A DNA stretch of 37,538 nucleotides from Candidatus Planktophila sp. (GCA_021741905.1 JAIOWZ010000012.1:1-37538), one strand, 5' to 3'. Shown: positions 25,007 to 33,504, counted from the stretch's first letter. Translations and numbers: made by a program. The notes: a model not told the origin generated them from the sequence alone.

Positions 25007-25969
25007 TCAGAAGGAAGCCATTCTTATGAAATCTTCTTCATCGATAATTGATATTGGCTGACCAGCCTGCTGTAACTTTTCGGTATCCAAAAGCTTTCGC
25101 GTCTTTTTACCATTCTCAAAGTCAATAAAGTCACTTATTCCAACCACCAGGTACCCAGTCTTTTTGGTTACTGAAGATGTCACCGCTGCTCCATTGTTCA
25201 CTGCTAATTGAATTGCTTCTTTTCTGCCCATTGATGTGAGCTCACCTGTAAAAACAACATATTGACCATAAAGATCACTGCCTGCATTTATTTCACGATC
25301 TGGTGCTACATCTTTTGACGATGCTGACTTTGGATTATAGGGCCCATGCGAATATGTACTCCCGTAATTCTTGAAATCCGACATGGTTTTCACACCTGAT
25401 GCATTTAGCAAGCCAAGTTTGTATCCATACTCTGCCGCAACTTCGGTTAAAGTCGATTTGTTCAAGTCCTTTATTTGGCGTAGTGCAATTCTTGCGCAAG
25501 CTTCGGCATCCGAGGATGCCACATGATGATCTAATTCGATATCAAATATCTTTGATAATGTACTCAATTTATGATTTATTAAGTTAGGCCACAATTTCTT
25601 GGCGATAGTTAGAGTGTCAAAGAACGCAATGTCGCCTATGTTGATACCGTAATGAAGGAATAAATCTTGCGTGACACGTATGTCGAATCCGGAGTAATGG
25701 CATACAAAAGGAAGCTTGTAACCTGGATTTATCGCTTCGATTTCTTTCCAAATATTGTCGAATCCTTGTGAGCTCTTTACATCCTTTGATTGAATCCCAT
25801 GAATCATGATATTAAACGGATCAAACTCTCCAAATTCTGCTGGCGGTTTAATCAAGTGTTGAAATGTTTTGACAACTAACCCGTTTTCGACATGAGAGAT
25901 TCCAACAGAACACGCACTGCGCCTGTCACCATTAGCGGTTTCATAATCAATTGCTATAAAACTGTCCAT
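25007..25969 (-). CDS. DEDDh 3'-5' exonuclease with C-terminal BRCT domain
   Basis: The product is 320 residues. The exonuclease domain (about 1-170) has all DEDDh residues: Asp8 and Glu10 in IAIDYETAN, Asp96 in HYSGFDIR, His149 and Asp154 in HHVASSDAEA. A Ser/Gly-rich linker leads to a BRCT domain at about 233-316 (YVVFTGELTSMGRKEAIQLAVNNGAAVTSSV, TGYLVVG). The fusion resembles stand-alone epsilon-like exonucleases found with DNA-repair genes. Convergent with the MazG-like gene, 7 bp apart. It probably trims DNA ends in repair or defence. Confidence 0.93.
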   Translation of the reverse strand: MDSFIAIDYETANGDRRSACSVGISHVENGLVVKTFQHLIKPPAEFGEFDPFNIMIHGIQSKDVKSSQGFDNIWKEIEAINPGYKLPFVCHYSGFDIRVTQDLFLHYGINIGDIAFFDTLTIAKKLWPNLINHKLSTLSKIFDIELDHHVASSDAEACARIALRQIKDLNKSTLTEVAAEYGYKLGLLNASGVKTMSDFKNYGSTYSHGPYNPKSASSKDVAPDREINAGSDLYGQYVVFTGELTSMGRKEAIQLAVNNGAAVTSSVTKKTGYLVVGISDFIDFENGKKTRKLLDTEKLQQAGQPISIIDEEDFIRMASF

Positions 25970-25978
25970 AATGAGAAT

Positions 25979-26272
25979 CTAGAGCAATATGAATTGTTTA
26001 TCTACAACCCAATAAAAACTCTCCCCATCCCTTTCCAAAATCCCATACTCGATCATGTGACGCCTGATAGCTGCGGTGTCATCGAGGTACTTGGCGATGG
26101 TTGCATTGATTTCCTTCTCGGGATACTTGGTGGTGGGGGATAGATCTTGGGCAATGCGGTGCAGGACTGCGATCTTCTTGGCAGACTTAACTGGGATAGA
26201 AATTAAGGTGCCATCGGAGGGAGAGAACTGGCCCATTTCAACGTTTGCATTATCCACGGGAGCGAAGTCCAA
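25979..26272 (-). CDS. DUF2087 protein, copy A (left flank of mcrBC)
   Basis: The product is up to 97 residues. The core (DGTLISIPVKSAKKIAVL, DLSPTTKYPEKEINATIAKY, DDTAAIRRHMIEYGILERDG) fits DUF2087, a small domain found alone or fused to transcription regulators. The phrase DDTAAIRRHMIEYG is its usual hallmark. It is nearly identical to copy B at 29852, on the same strand, and the pair brackets mcrB and mcrC. The N-terminal 17 residues and the C-terminal tail differ between copies. Start uncertain. Confidence 0.82.
   Translation of the reverse strand: MDFAPVDNANVEMGQFSPSDGTLISIPVKSAKKIAVLHRIAQDLSPTTKYPEKEINATIAKYLDDTAAIRRHMIEYGILERDGESFYWVVDKQFILL
26006..26231 (-). repeat. Direct repeat, left copy, flanking mcrBC
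   Basis: About 226 bp aligns without gaps to 29867-30092. Over the first 212 bp I count about 23 mismatches (about 89% identity). The copies are in the same orientation, 3861 bp apart, with mcrB and mcrC between them. Confidence 0.9.
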
Positions 26273-26372
26273 CCAGCCAAGTTACTCAAAATGGCTAAAA
26301 AGCGGGAGCAAGGAAGTTGCGCAGCGTAACTAAGGCCTCGAAATTGTCACTCTCCGTAGTTAGGATTCCTCT

Positions 26373-28649
26373 ATGACCACGTGGATGATCAGGGCTGGCG
26401 AAGGCGAAAGGTGGCTTGACCAGTTTATTGACAACAATCTGGTTGCAGCTGGCTGGGCACAAATTCGCAAATCCACAAAAGAACCTCTTGCAGGAAAAAC
26501 ACATCAAGAGATTTATGACATTTGCGCGGCCACTTTTAAGGGCAGTGGCCAAACCACAGGGGCTCACGCTTCTCAGCTATTTGCATTCTTCAACCGAATT
26601 AAGGGTGGCGATTTTGTAATTGTGCCAAGTGATTCTGGAAAGAGCATCAGCGTTGGATTGATTAGATCTGAAGCTATAGAACAACCAGAAATTTCTGATT
26701 CTTTTGTTGCAATTAGAAATATTCTCTGGCTCACACGTAAGAGCCCCATATCTGCCTTACCAAATGACCTCATCGCCTTCCTGGGTTCTCCAAAGACTGT
26801 AGTTAAAACAAAGTTAAGCCAGAAGAATGTAATTGACTTCGTGCAATCTGTGGTTGGTATTAATTATTGGTTCCACTTAATGGAACTTGGCGTGCAAACT
26901 TGGGTATTTCAATCTAGCCCCGAACGGTGGAATCCTGAACCAGCTTTGAAGATCGGTTACTCAGAGTCGTGGGCCATAAATCAAGGTTTTAAGGAAATAA
27001 TGTGCGGTGACACAATTATATTTAGAGAAGGTGGTGCGAATTCTGGGCTGTATTCCATAGGTCACCTAACCTCTGATGTTAGAGACGTAGCAAATGAATA
27101 TGGTCAAAGAACAGCTTCGGTTGCTTATGACTTCGAAATTGTTCCAAGATTGAGCAAGGCCGAAGTTTCCGCAGACATAGATCTGCAAAGAATTGCGACA
27201 ATAACCGGCCAGCAGTTTACAAACCGAAAGTTGGAGCATTCTGATGCGGCGCTAATTCTAAATTATGTTATCCCACGTCTGCAGGAAGTAGTCCCGAGGC
27301 CCAAGAGTGATGTTAACTATTGGTGGTGCAATGTTGGAGTCACGAAGACACCTGCAATTGCAACTGGAAAATTATGGGCTCATGCCGCCTCATCAAATGG
27401 AAGAGTTCTCAAGCATCACACAGATGTTAAGCAGATACAAATAGGCGACATTGTCTTACTTTATGCGGATAAGAAGATTGTCGCCATGGGACCTTGCATC
27501 GAGGAAAGCATTGATGCAACTCGTCCATCGGAGTACCCAGAAAAAATCTCTTCTCCAGAAGATGATGCCGGCGTTGCCGGCTTTTTGGTAAGAGGAGAAT
27601 TTGAGGAATTTGACGTACCTATTGCCTTTGAAGCGGTGGTGGAGGATCTCAAGAATCTAGTTGACGATAAAGGACCGCTTGCTAGCAACAATGCAATAAA
27701 GATGGGCTATTTGTATCCGTTAAGTAAAGAGTTTGGGGAGAAGTTTATGGAAGATCATGGAACAACCGACAAGTCCGTTAAGGATGGCGTAACCCAACTT
27801 CCAACTGCGCCAGGTGCAGCAAACTCATCGGCATTAGCCGAACAGCTCCATTTAACGCCTGAATGGGTATCCGAAGTTCTCGGACTCATTGAGCAATCAA
27901 AGCAAGTAATCTTTTATGGTCCTCCAGGCACTGGTAAAACTTTCGTAATCAAGGCTCTAGCAAATGCAATTACCAATCCAGATAACGTGCAGTTGATCCA
28001 ATTCCATCCATCATTTTCTTATGAAGATTTTTTCGAGGGCTACCGCCCAAAGATCAGCGCCGACGAAAAGTCAATGCTTTTTGAAAAGTCCCCAGGCCCT
28101 CTTCGCCGTATGGCGGAGAAAGCTTTGGCTAATCCAGATGAAAAATTTGTATTGATTATTGACGAGATAAACCGTGGAAATTTGGCGAAAGTTTTCGGTG
28201 AACTCTATTTTCTTCTTGAATATAGAGAAGAATCTGTTGAGCTAATGTATTCCACCGGAGAGAAGTTCAAACTCCCTGAGAATCTATTGTTACTCGGAAC
28301 CATGAATACTGCTGACAAGTCAATCGCTAATTTAGATAGTGCGATTCGACGCCGTTTCCAGTTTGTATCACTGATTCCGACGGAGAGCCCTTGCGATCAG
28401 ATCTTGTCAAAGTGGCTAGCCAAGAATGGTTTACCTAAAACTTCGTCCACAATACTCACAAAGTTAAATGCCAAGCTTGCAGATCACAATCTCGCAATTG
28501 GCCCAGCTTACTTTATGAAATCAAAAACTCAATCTGATGCGGATTTATCCAAAATTTGGAGATACTCAATTCTGCCACTTCTAGAGGATCATTTCTATGG
28601 CCAATGGGACACTCGCAAATCAGAGTTTAAGCTAGAGGATTTTAAGTAG
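26373..28649 (+). CDS. mcrB: McrB-type GTPase subunit of modification-dependent restriction
   Basis: The product is 758 residues. The C-terminal AAA+ domain has Walker A GPPGTGKT (516-523), Walker B FVLIIDEINRGN (592-603), the McrB-specific MNTADKS (644-650) and RRRF (659-662). The N-terminal 470 residues are unusually long and appear to hold three reader-like units. These are a leading domain at about 1-160 (WMIRAGEGERWLDQFI, VAAGWAQI, GGDFVIVPSDSGKSISVGLI), an EVE/PUA-like unit at about 165-265 (GDTIIFREGGANSGLYSIG) and another at about 315-430 (WWCNVGVTKTP, QIGDIVLLYADKKIVAMG). Such readers bind modified cytosine or similar bases. It acts with McrC, whose gene follows after 5 bp. Confidence 0.93.
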   Translation: MTTWMIRAGEGERWLDQFIDNNLVAAGWAQIRKSTKEPLAGKTHQEIYDICAATFKGSGQTTGAHASQLFAFFNRIKGGDFVIVPSDSGKSISVGLIRSEAIEQPEISDSFVAIRNILWLTRKSPISALPNDLIAFLGSPKTVVKTKLSQKNVIDFVQSVVGINYWFHLMELGVQTWVFQSSPERWNPEPALKIGYSESWAINQGFKEIMCGDTIIFREGGANSGLYSIGHLTSDVRDVANEYGQRTASVAYDFEIVPRLSKAEVSADIDLQRIATITGQQFTNRKLEHSDAALILNYVIPRLQEVVPRPKSDVNYWWCNVGVTKTPAIATGKLWAHAASSNGRVLKHHTDVKQIQIGDIVLLYADKKIVAMGPCIEESIDATRPSEYPEKISSPEDDAGVAGFLVRGEFEEFDVPIAFEAVVEDLKNLVDDKGPLASNNAIKMGYLYPLSKEFGEKFMEDHGTTDKSVKDGVTQLPTAPGAANSSALAEQLHLTPEWVSEVLGLIEQSKQVIFYGPPGTGKTFVIKALANAITNPDNVQLIQFHPSFSYEDFFEGYRPKISADEKSMLFEKSPGPLRRMAEKALANPDEKFVLIIDEINRGNLAKVFGELYFLLEYREESVELMYSTGEKFKLPENLLLLGTMNTADKSIANLDSAIRRRFQFVSLIPTESPCDQILSKWLAKNGLPKTSSTILTKLNAKLADHNLAIGPAYFMKSKTQSDADLSKIWRYSILPLLEDHFYGQWDTRKSEFKLEDFK

Positions 28650-28654
28650 CATCG

Positions 28655-29833
28655 ATGAAGCAATCGATTGTTGAAAATCGGCTGAAATTGATTGAGCTTG
28701 ATGAATATGAAGAAAAGCTCTTACCTAAGGTATCTAAAGAGGTTGCCGCTGCGATAAACGAAACAGGGTTCATTACAGTGGAACCTACTTTTGGCGAAGA
28801 TTCAATTTTTAGGGCAGATAGCAAGATTGGCATTGTTCGGGTCGGCGATATCCAAATCAAAGTGATGCCAAAATTCCCAGTGAATAATCTCTTCTATCTA
28901 CTTGGATTACACGACGGAATCAATTTTGAGTCTGATTCGGTCAATATCGAAGAATCGCGTGATATCACTGACCTTATATTTGAAAGCTTTCTCCGAAACG
29001 TTTTAGCTTCAACTGCGCGAGGTCTCTTGACTGGCTACAGGCGAGTGGAGGAAACGTCAAAAGTCTTGCATGGAAGAGTTTTGATTGGAGAACAACTTAA
29101 GAAGCGTCAGGGTCATATGTATCCAGTTGAAGTTGCCTTTGATGAATTTACGGACAACATCCCGGAAAATATTGAATTAAACATGGCCATAAGTAAGGCC
29201 ATGAAATTTGGCAATTTGACGCCTACGCAACACCGAGACTTCAGGCATCTTTCTAGGAGATTTTCCGAAATTGACACATCAAAATCAAATCTTCATTGGA
29301 CCAAAAGTCGACACAATTCTCATTATTGGAACTCTCTAGTTTTGGCTGACTTAATCAACAGTGGTAAGGGTTTTTATGAGGAACTTGGGGGCGTTGCGGT
29401 CAGCGGTTTCACGGTTGATATGTATCGCGTGTTTGAAAAATTCTTGCTACGCGAACTTAAGATGAGACTTGAAAGTCACGGAGGGGTGGTTGAATCAAAG
29501 TATCTCCATCTGGATGAAGAGAATCGCCAAAGAGCACAGGTTGACATTATGTGGCGCAGAGATGGTCAAATAAAATTCATTGCTGATGCCAAATACAAGG
29601 ATCCAGCAACAAATTGGGAGTCAGCGCTGTATCAAGTCAATACTTATGCAACGGCATTCTCATTGGATTCAATTCATTTGATATATGCACTACCTGTTGA
29701 TGAAGCACCCTTGAGACTCAAAGGCAACGGGCCTCTCGTTTATCGGCATGGAGTAGATCTTTCATTGGATATAAGTGCGATTAGAATGGAAATCGATCAA
29801 TTGTCAGCGACGTTTTTAGAAAAGATTCATTAA
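28655..29833 (+). CDS. mcrC: McrC-type nuclease subunit
   Basis: The product is 392 residues. The N-terminal half (FITVEPTFG, GIVRVGDIQIKVMPKFP, FLRNVLASTARGLLTGYR) is the McrC-specific domain that contacts the McrB ring. The C-terminal PD-(D/E)XK nuclease core shows Asp297 in QVDIMW and Asp311-Ala-Lys313 in FIADAKYKD. Length and layout match full-size McrC. It starts 5 bp after the mcrB stop, so the two are translated together. It cleaves DNA in a complex driven by McrB GTP hydrolysis. Confidence 0.93.
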   Translation: MKQSIVENRLKLIELDEYEEKLLPKVSKEVAAAINETGFITVEPTFGEDSIFRADSKIGIVRVGDIQIKVMPKFPVNNLFYLLGLHDGINFESDSVNIEESRDITDLIFESFLRNVLASTARGLLTGYRRVEETSKVLHGRVLIGEQLKKRQGHMYPVEVAFDEFTDNIPENIELNMAISKAMKFGNLTPTQHRDFRHLSRRFSEIDTSKSNLHWTKSRHNSHYWNSLVLADLINSGKGFYEELGGVAVSGFTVDMYRVFEKFLLRELKMRLESHGGVVESKYLHLDEENRQRAQVDIMWRRDGQIKFIADAKYKDPATNWESALYQVNTYATAFSLDSIHLIYALPVDEAPLRLKGNGPLVYRHGVDLSLDISAIRMEIDQLSATFLEKIH

Positions 29834-29851
29834 GGCATTGGGTACCGATGT

Positions 29852-30109
29852 TTATGAATTAACAAAAACCCAATACACACTCTCCCCATCCCTCTCCAAG
29901 ATCCCATACTCAATCATGTAACGCCTGATTGCTGCGGTGTCATCGTGGTACTTGGCGATGATGGCGTTCAGTTCCTTCTCGGGATACTTGGTGGTGGGGG
30001 ATAGTTCTTGGGCAATGTGGAGCAGTACTGCGATCTTCTTGGCGGATTTAACGGGGATGGAAATTAGCGTGCCATCGGGGTTAAAGAACTGGTCTATCTG
30101 CTTAGTCAT
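29852..30109 (-). CDS. DUF2087 protein, copy B (right flank of mcrBC)
   Basis: The product is 85 residues with the same DUF2087 core as copy A (DGTLISIPVKSAKKIAVL, DDTAAIRRYMIEYGILERDG). Most nucleotide differences from copy A are silent or conservative, so both have been under coding selection. It is convergent with mcrC, 18 bp away. The short N-terminus (MTKQIDQF) is probably nearer the native form than the extended one of copy A. Confidence 0.85.
   Translation of the reverse strand: MTKQIDQFFNPDGTLISIPVKSAKKIAVLLHIAQELSPTTKYPEKELNAIIAKYHDDTAAIRRYMIEYGILERDGESVYWVFVNS
29867..30092 (-). repeat. Direct repeat, right copy, flanking mcrBC
   Basis: Partner of 26006-26231; same orientation and gapless alignment. 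Recombination between the two would remove mcrB and mcrC and leave one intact DUF2087 gene. Confidence 0.9.
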
Positions 30110-30158
30110 GGGGGCAGAGAATATCTAGATAAGTGAAGAATTCTTAGATTTAGGGCTG

Positions 30159-30635
30159 TTAGTCAAAAATTGATGAATAGTAAATCTCTGTAAAGCTGCC
30201 AATTAAGCAGTCAATAACCCTGTCTTCGTTTTCCCAAGACTCTGAGGTTGGCAAGAAATATTCTTCACTTACATTTTGATATTCAAATAATTTTAAATCA
30301 TCTAATGAATATGCAAGCGATTCACTAGCTGCATCACAGATTTGTTCTGTTTCGTTTTCAAGAGCAGATTGTGAGTACTCTGTGAGTTTTGAGTTTTCTT
30401 TATGAATAACTTGCCAATGATGCGGTTCTGAACAAGGAACACCTTTTAGTATGTCAACGGTACCCGAACCTTGCGGCAAGTCATAAATGCAGTCACCCAC
30501 TTTTGTGACGAATGCACCTAAATCGCCGGACTCAACAATCTGACCAGTTTCATTTCTGGTTGTATTATCGATCGCGCTAATACCTGCCCATGCAATTGTG
30601 CCTGCCACTGCCACTGCTGCAATTTCCTTGATCAA
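30159..30635 (-). CDS. Septum-formation-family-like exported protein
   Basis: The product is 158 residues from a TTG at 30635; taggagcc six bases upstream decides this start. A single N-terminal membrane segment (about 4-21) anchors an external domain with VTKVGDCIYDLP, KGVPCSEPHHWQVIH, QICDAA and VIDCLIG. The GDC..VPC-xx-PH-xx-V pattern with four Cys is the signature of actinobacterial septum-formation / DUF4190-associated domains. The related + strand gene at 30868 has the same layout. Probably a cell-envelope protein; exact role unknown. Confidence 0.82.
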   Translation of the reverse strand: MIKEIAAVAVAGTIAWAGISAIDNTTRNETGQIVESGDLGAFVTKVGDCIYDLPQGSGTVDILKGVPCSEPHHWQVIHKENSKLTEYSQSALENETEQICDAASESLAYSLDDLKLFEYQNVSEEYFLPTSESWENEDRVIDCLIGSFTEIYYSSIFD

Positions 30636-30755
30636 TTTAGGCTCCTAAGTGCTAATTTCATCAAGGCTACAACAAGGATTTGCATAGTCAATAGGCATAA
30701 GGTGAAAATTGAGAGAGCTGAAGCAAAACTCCCCCACACGGCAAGACGTGAGACA

Positions 30756-30765
30756 GCCACGTGGC
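30756..30765. promoter_or_regulatory. Palindrome gccacgtggc in divergent spacer
   Basis: A perfect 10-bp palindrome lies midway in the 232-bp spacer between the two divergent septum-formation-like genes, so it could be a shared operator. The rest of the spacer shows no convincing gene. Confidence 0.3.
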
Positions 30766-30867
30766 AAAACCTGCTTACTGAACCTACTCTTACGCACTCT
30801 GCGGGATATCTGACTTTATGACCATTCATTTTTAGAAATCTTCATACTCAAATGACAGGATTGCTCA

Positions 30868-31380
30868 ATGAGTCGGGCTATGAAGCACAAGGTTCTGATC
30901 TTCATTTCAGCGCTGGTTGCTCTTGCAATGGGTGCTACCGCATTTGTGCTGACACGATCACAAACTACTGCTCTGGAGTTAAAACCAAAGATTGGTAACT
31001 GCTATCTCTTCTCTGCCAAAGAGTTTGAAGCTCCTTCACCTTTAACAAATCCAATTCCTTGCGCGGAGATGCATAATGCAGAGACTTACTGGGTGGCAAA
31101 GTGGCCGTTTAATCTAGCGCCCACGCGCTATTCGGATGATTTGATACATGATGCTGCAGAGAGAATCTGTTTAGCACGTTGGGATTTTCCAGATGAAGCA
31201 AACTTTAACTATTGGGCATATTTCCAACCTTCTCCAGCACAATGGGCAGAGGGTGCACGCTGGCTGCGCTGTGATGCAATGGTGCAGTCCTACACCGAAG
31301 GAAGCTTTGATAAGCAGTACCTGAAATGGCCAAGTAGTCTCTATCTCGACAATGGTTTTCTAGAGGCGCCATTCTTCTAA
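30868..31380 (+). CDS. Septum-formation-family-like exported protein (second)
   Basis: The product is 170 residues; an aggatt site lies near the ATG. A signal-anchor at about 8-27 (VLIFISALVALAMGATAFVL) precedes an external domain with PKIGNCYLF, NPIPCAEMHNAETYWV, ERICLARW and WLRCDAMV. The GNC..IPC-xx-xH-xx-E pattern is cognate to that in the divergent gene at 30159, so the two are distant paralogues. Four Cys probably make two disulfides. Function in the envelope unknown. Confidence 0.8.
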   Translation: MSRAMKHKVLIFISALVALAMGATAFVLTRSQTTALELKPKIGNCYLFSAKEFEAPSPLTNPIPCAEMHNAETYWVAKWPFNLAPTRYSDDLIHDAAERICLARWDFPDEANFNYWAYFQPSPAQWAEGARWLRCDAMVQSYTEGSFDKQYLKWPSSLYLDNGFLEAPFF

Positions 31381-31442
31381 TCAGTACTTAACGGCTAGGG
31401 CGAGCCGAATCTAATCTGATCGACACCACGTAATCTCTAGCC

Positions 31443-31658
31443 ATGAAGCACTTTCCCTTTATACGAGTGGGTCTGCTCTTTGCCTTCTCGCCCTTACTTT
31501 TGGCCTTTGTTACCTCACTCTTTCAAGGTGGATCGATGTGGGATGAGGGCAGTGGTACTGGGGGATATATCTGGTTGATGATGGGGACGCTTCCGGTCGG
31601 ATTTGTGCTGATTGTTATTGGTGTAGTGGTGTGGCTTGTTCGTATCACGCGTGGGTAG
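31443..31658 (+). CDS. Small two-helix membrane protein
   Basis: The product is 71 residues with two hydrophobic helices (about 8-27 and 44-67) separated by a Gly/Asp-rich loop (GGSMWDEGSGTGGY). It ends inside the 3' end of the convergent methyltransferase gene (14-bp overlap). No family recognised. Confidence 0.7.
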   Translation: MKHFPFIRVGLLFAFSPLLLAFVTSLFQGGSMWDEGSGTGGYIWLMMGTLPVGFVLIVIGVVVWLVRITRG

Positions 31659-32319
31659 TTTTGCGAAAGATGGCGAAGTAGGCCGGGTGGATGGGCCAAA
31701 TTTTTGTCAGTGCGGGCAAGAAGTGTGGCAGGTATGAGTCACGTAGGGTTTTGAAACCTGATTGTTCAAAGAGTTCGCGCACTGTTTGACCCGATGGGCG
31801 ATAGATATGTGTTGGATCTGAGTCATAGAGCTTGCTATAGCCCCACTCGGTAAACCAGTTTGTGATTGTTGGAAGATGAACGATGACGATGCCACCAGGC
31901 TTTGTGGCGTTGGCAATGGATGTGATTCCAGCTTCTGGATCTGTCAGATGTTCAATGACGTTGACGGCAAGGATCAGATCAAAGTAATGGTTAAAGGGAA
32001 TGGGATTTTGCACATTGCCTTGTTTGAAAAGCCGCTCAGGCTTTCGATTGCTGGCTTGTTCGATAGCGTGATGGGCGATGTCTACTCCAGATAGTGAACG
32101 TGCCCCTTCAAATGCATCTAGTAGCCAGCCGTAGCCGCATCCAACATCTAGAACATCAGAATCAGATAACTGTGTGGTGCTGTATTTGCGATATGCCTTT
32201 GCAATTAATCTGTCGCGCCATTTATCGATCGCTGTCTGTTGTGGTTCACCTTGATCTGATGTGGCACCGTATAACTGAGAGAAGTAATCGATGCCAGCAT
32301 TTTCAAGGTTCTTATCCAT
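31645..32319 (-). CDS. Class I SAM-dependent methyltransferase
   Basis: The product is 224 residues from the ATG at 32319; a TTG six codons upstream is the alternative. Motif I is DVLDVGCGYGWLL, the acidic residue after beta-2 is in LSGVDIAHHAIEQA, and motif IV/post-I is FDLILAVNVIEHLTDPE. The layout is UbiG/methyltransf_11-like. The C-terminal part (FFTEWGYSKLYDSDPTHIYRPSG-like, SGFKTL) resembles methyltransferases of glycan or lipid modification clusters. Substrate not predictable. Alone on its strand; next to an acetyltransferase gene 138 bp upstream. Confidence 0.9.
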   Translation of the reverse strand: MDKNLENAGIDYFSQLYGATSDQGEPQQTAIDKWRDRLIAKAYRKYSTTQLSDSDVLDVGCGYGWLLDAFEGARSLSGVDIAHHAIEQASNRKPERLFKQGNVQNPIPFNHYFDLILAVNVIEHLTDPEAGITSIANATKPGGIVIVHLPTITNWFTEWGYSKLYDSDPTHIYRPSGQTVRELFEQSGFKTLRDSYLPHFLPALTKIWPIHPAYFAIFRKTTHA

Positions 32320-32457
32320 GAGAGCCCACTTGTCCAAGTGATGAGTGGATCAGCCTCTGGCGCATCTGAGAATTATTCCATGAAGAGCTTACAAAATGAA
32401 TGATGAAATGCGTAGATATTTTCACTGACTGGCTTTAGACCGCCCCTGAATAGGGAG

Positions 32458-33225
32458 TTATTTAGCAACCACCTTAGAGAGATAGGGCAGGTAATCAAGG
32501 GTGATCCAACCGCACTTGTCATAGAGGAACTTGCCTGCCGTGGTTGCGTGGAGGAAGAAGTTTTTCGCCCCCATCTCTTTGTGGGTCTTCATAACCCATT
32601 TAAGTAGTTCAGAGCCATAGCCATTTTTCTGATGGATAGTTGGCGTGCCCATGTTCCAGATGCCCACGGTGTCTTTAAAGATAAGTGCTGTGACAAGTGA
32701 AACCATTTCACCATCCTTAAATAGTCCCCAGGTGTAATCCTGGTCGGTTGCAAATTGGAAGGGCTTGAAATCTGCAATCATTTCAGGAGACATTGAATAG
32801 ACATCTGCATAAATCTGGTTCATTACATCGCTATCGGTTGGGACAAGTCGTCTAATGCTCAAGCCTTCGCGCAGTTGGAAGGTGTCAACTGAGGTGTCTG
32901 CGCTCCAGAGCATAAAAGGAGCACCGCCATGGTTGGTGTAGCCGAGTTCGGCTAAGGCGGTTGTGTGCACGATGGCAGGTCCTGCTAAACGAATACCAGC
33001 AGGTGCTTTGTTAGCTTCAATGGTTGCAATTAACTCAGTTAGTGCTTCTTTGCGTGATGTGAAGAGCAATGCATTGTTGAGCATGGCAAATTGTGAATTG
33101 CTGCTACATATTCTCCAGCCTTCGCCTTGTGCGATTTTTGCATGAGGGTGTTTTTGGGAAAAGAGCTCCAACCCATCACTAAATTGTTGGAGGAACCCAA
33201 GGCGTTGTTCATAGCTTGTGTGCAT
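32458..33225 (-). CDS. GNAT-family N-acetyltransferase
   Basis: The product is 255 residues. The C-terminal GNAT fold (about 125-250) shows the acetyl-CoA pyrophosphate loop in IHQKNGYGSELLKWVM and the beta-5/alpha-4 region KNFFLHATTAGKFLYDKCGW. The N-terminal 110 residues are a second, degenerate acetyltransferase-like unit, as is common in tandem-GNAT proteins. No transmembrane segment is visible. Substrate unknown. It is divergent from the CDGSH-DoxX-SOUL genes. Confidence 0.87.
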   Translation of the reverse strand: MHTSYEQRLGFLQQFSDGLELFSQKHPHAKIAQGEGWRICSSNSQFAMLNNALLFTSRKEALTELIATIEANKAPAGIRLAGPAIVHTTALAELGYTNHGGAPFMLWSADTSVDTFQLREGLSIRRLVPTDSDVMNQIYADVYSMSPEMIADFKPFQFATDQDYTWGLFKDGEMVSLVTALIFKDTVGIWNMGTPTIHQKNGYGSELLKWVMKTHKEMGAKNFFLHATTAGKFLYDKCGWITLDYLPYLSKVVAK

Positions 33226-33342
33226 GAGGAGAGTTTAAAGGTCAATGAATATGAACATCAAGAGTGGGCAAGCCTTTGTGCTGCTAAAACGCTCTACGCC
33301 CTATACGATTTCGCCATCCTTACTCAAGAAAAGAGAGAAACC

Positions 33343-33492
33343 ATGGGCGCTTGCGCTTGCACATACACCAGAGATGAAGAGAAGAACTGCGACGGAACAC
33401 ATAAGGTCGTAAAGGCTGTGAAGGCTGAGTTGGCTGAAAAACTAGAAGCCAACGGTTTTCCTCATGCAGCTGAGTATGTAAGAAACAACTAA
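33343..33492 (+). CDS. 49-residue CDGSH-like iron-sulfur protein
   Basis: The ATG at 33343 was chosen because agagagaaa precedes it and the longer frame would overlap the divergent acetyltransferase. The product opens with Cys4-x-Cys6, then nine residues, then Cys16-Asp-Gly-Thr-His20. The CDGSH/mitoNEET 2Fe-2S motif is C-x-C-x8-C-x3-H, so this is the same ligand set with one extra spacer residue. A single helix (about 22-45) follows. It is among the shortest possible members of the family. It leads a probable operon with DoxX-like and SOUL genes, suggesting redox or heme handling. Confidence 0.75.
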   Translation: MGACACTYTRDEEKNCDGTHKVVKAVKAELAEKLEANGFPHAAEYVRNN

Positions 33493-33504
33493 TAACTTTT
33501 TCAC

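Noticed and set aside
30632..30829. 65-codon minus-strand frame ending at the TTG-started gene
   Set aside because: The first half has unlikely codon use and the spacer holds a palindrome; the hydrophobic end is suggestive but there is no ribosome site.
33127..33342. N-terminal extension of the CDGSH-like gene
   Set aside because: It would overlap the divergent acetyltransferase gene, and the internal ATG at 33343 has a good ribosome site directly before the FeS motif.
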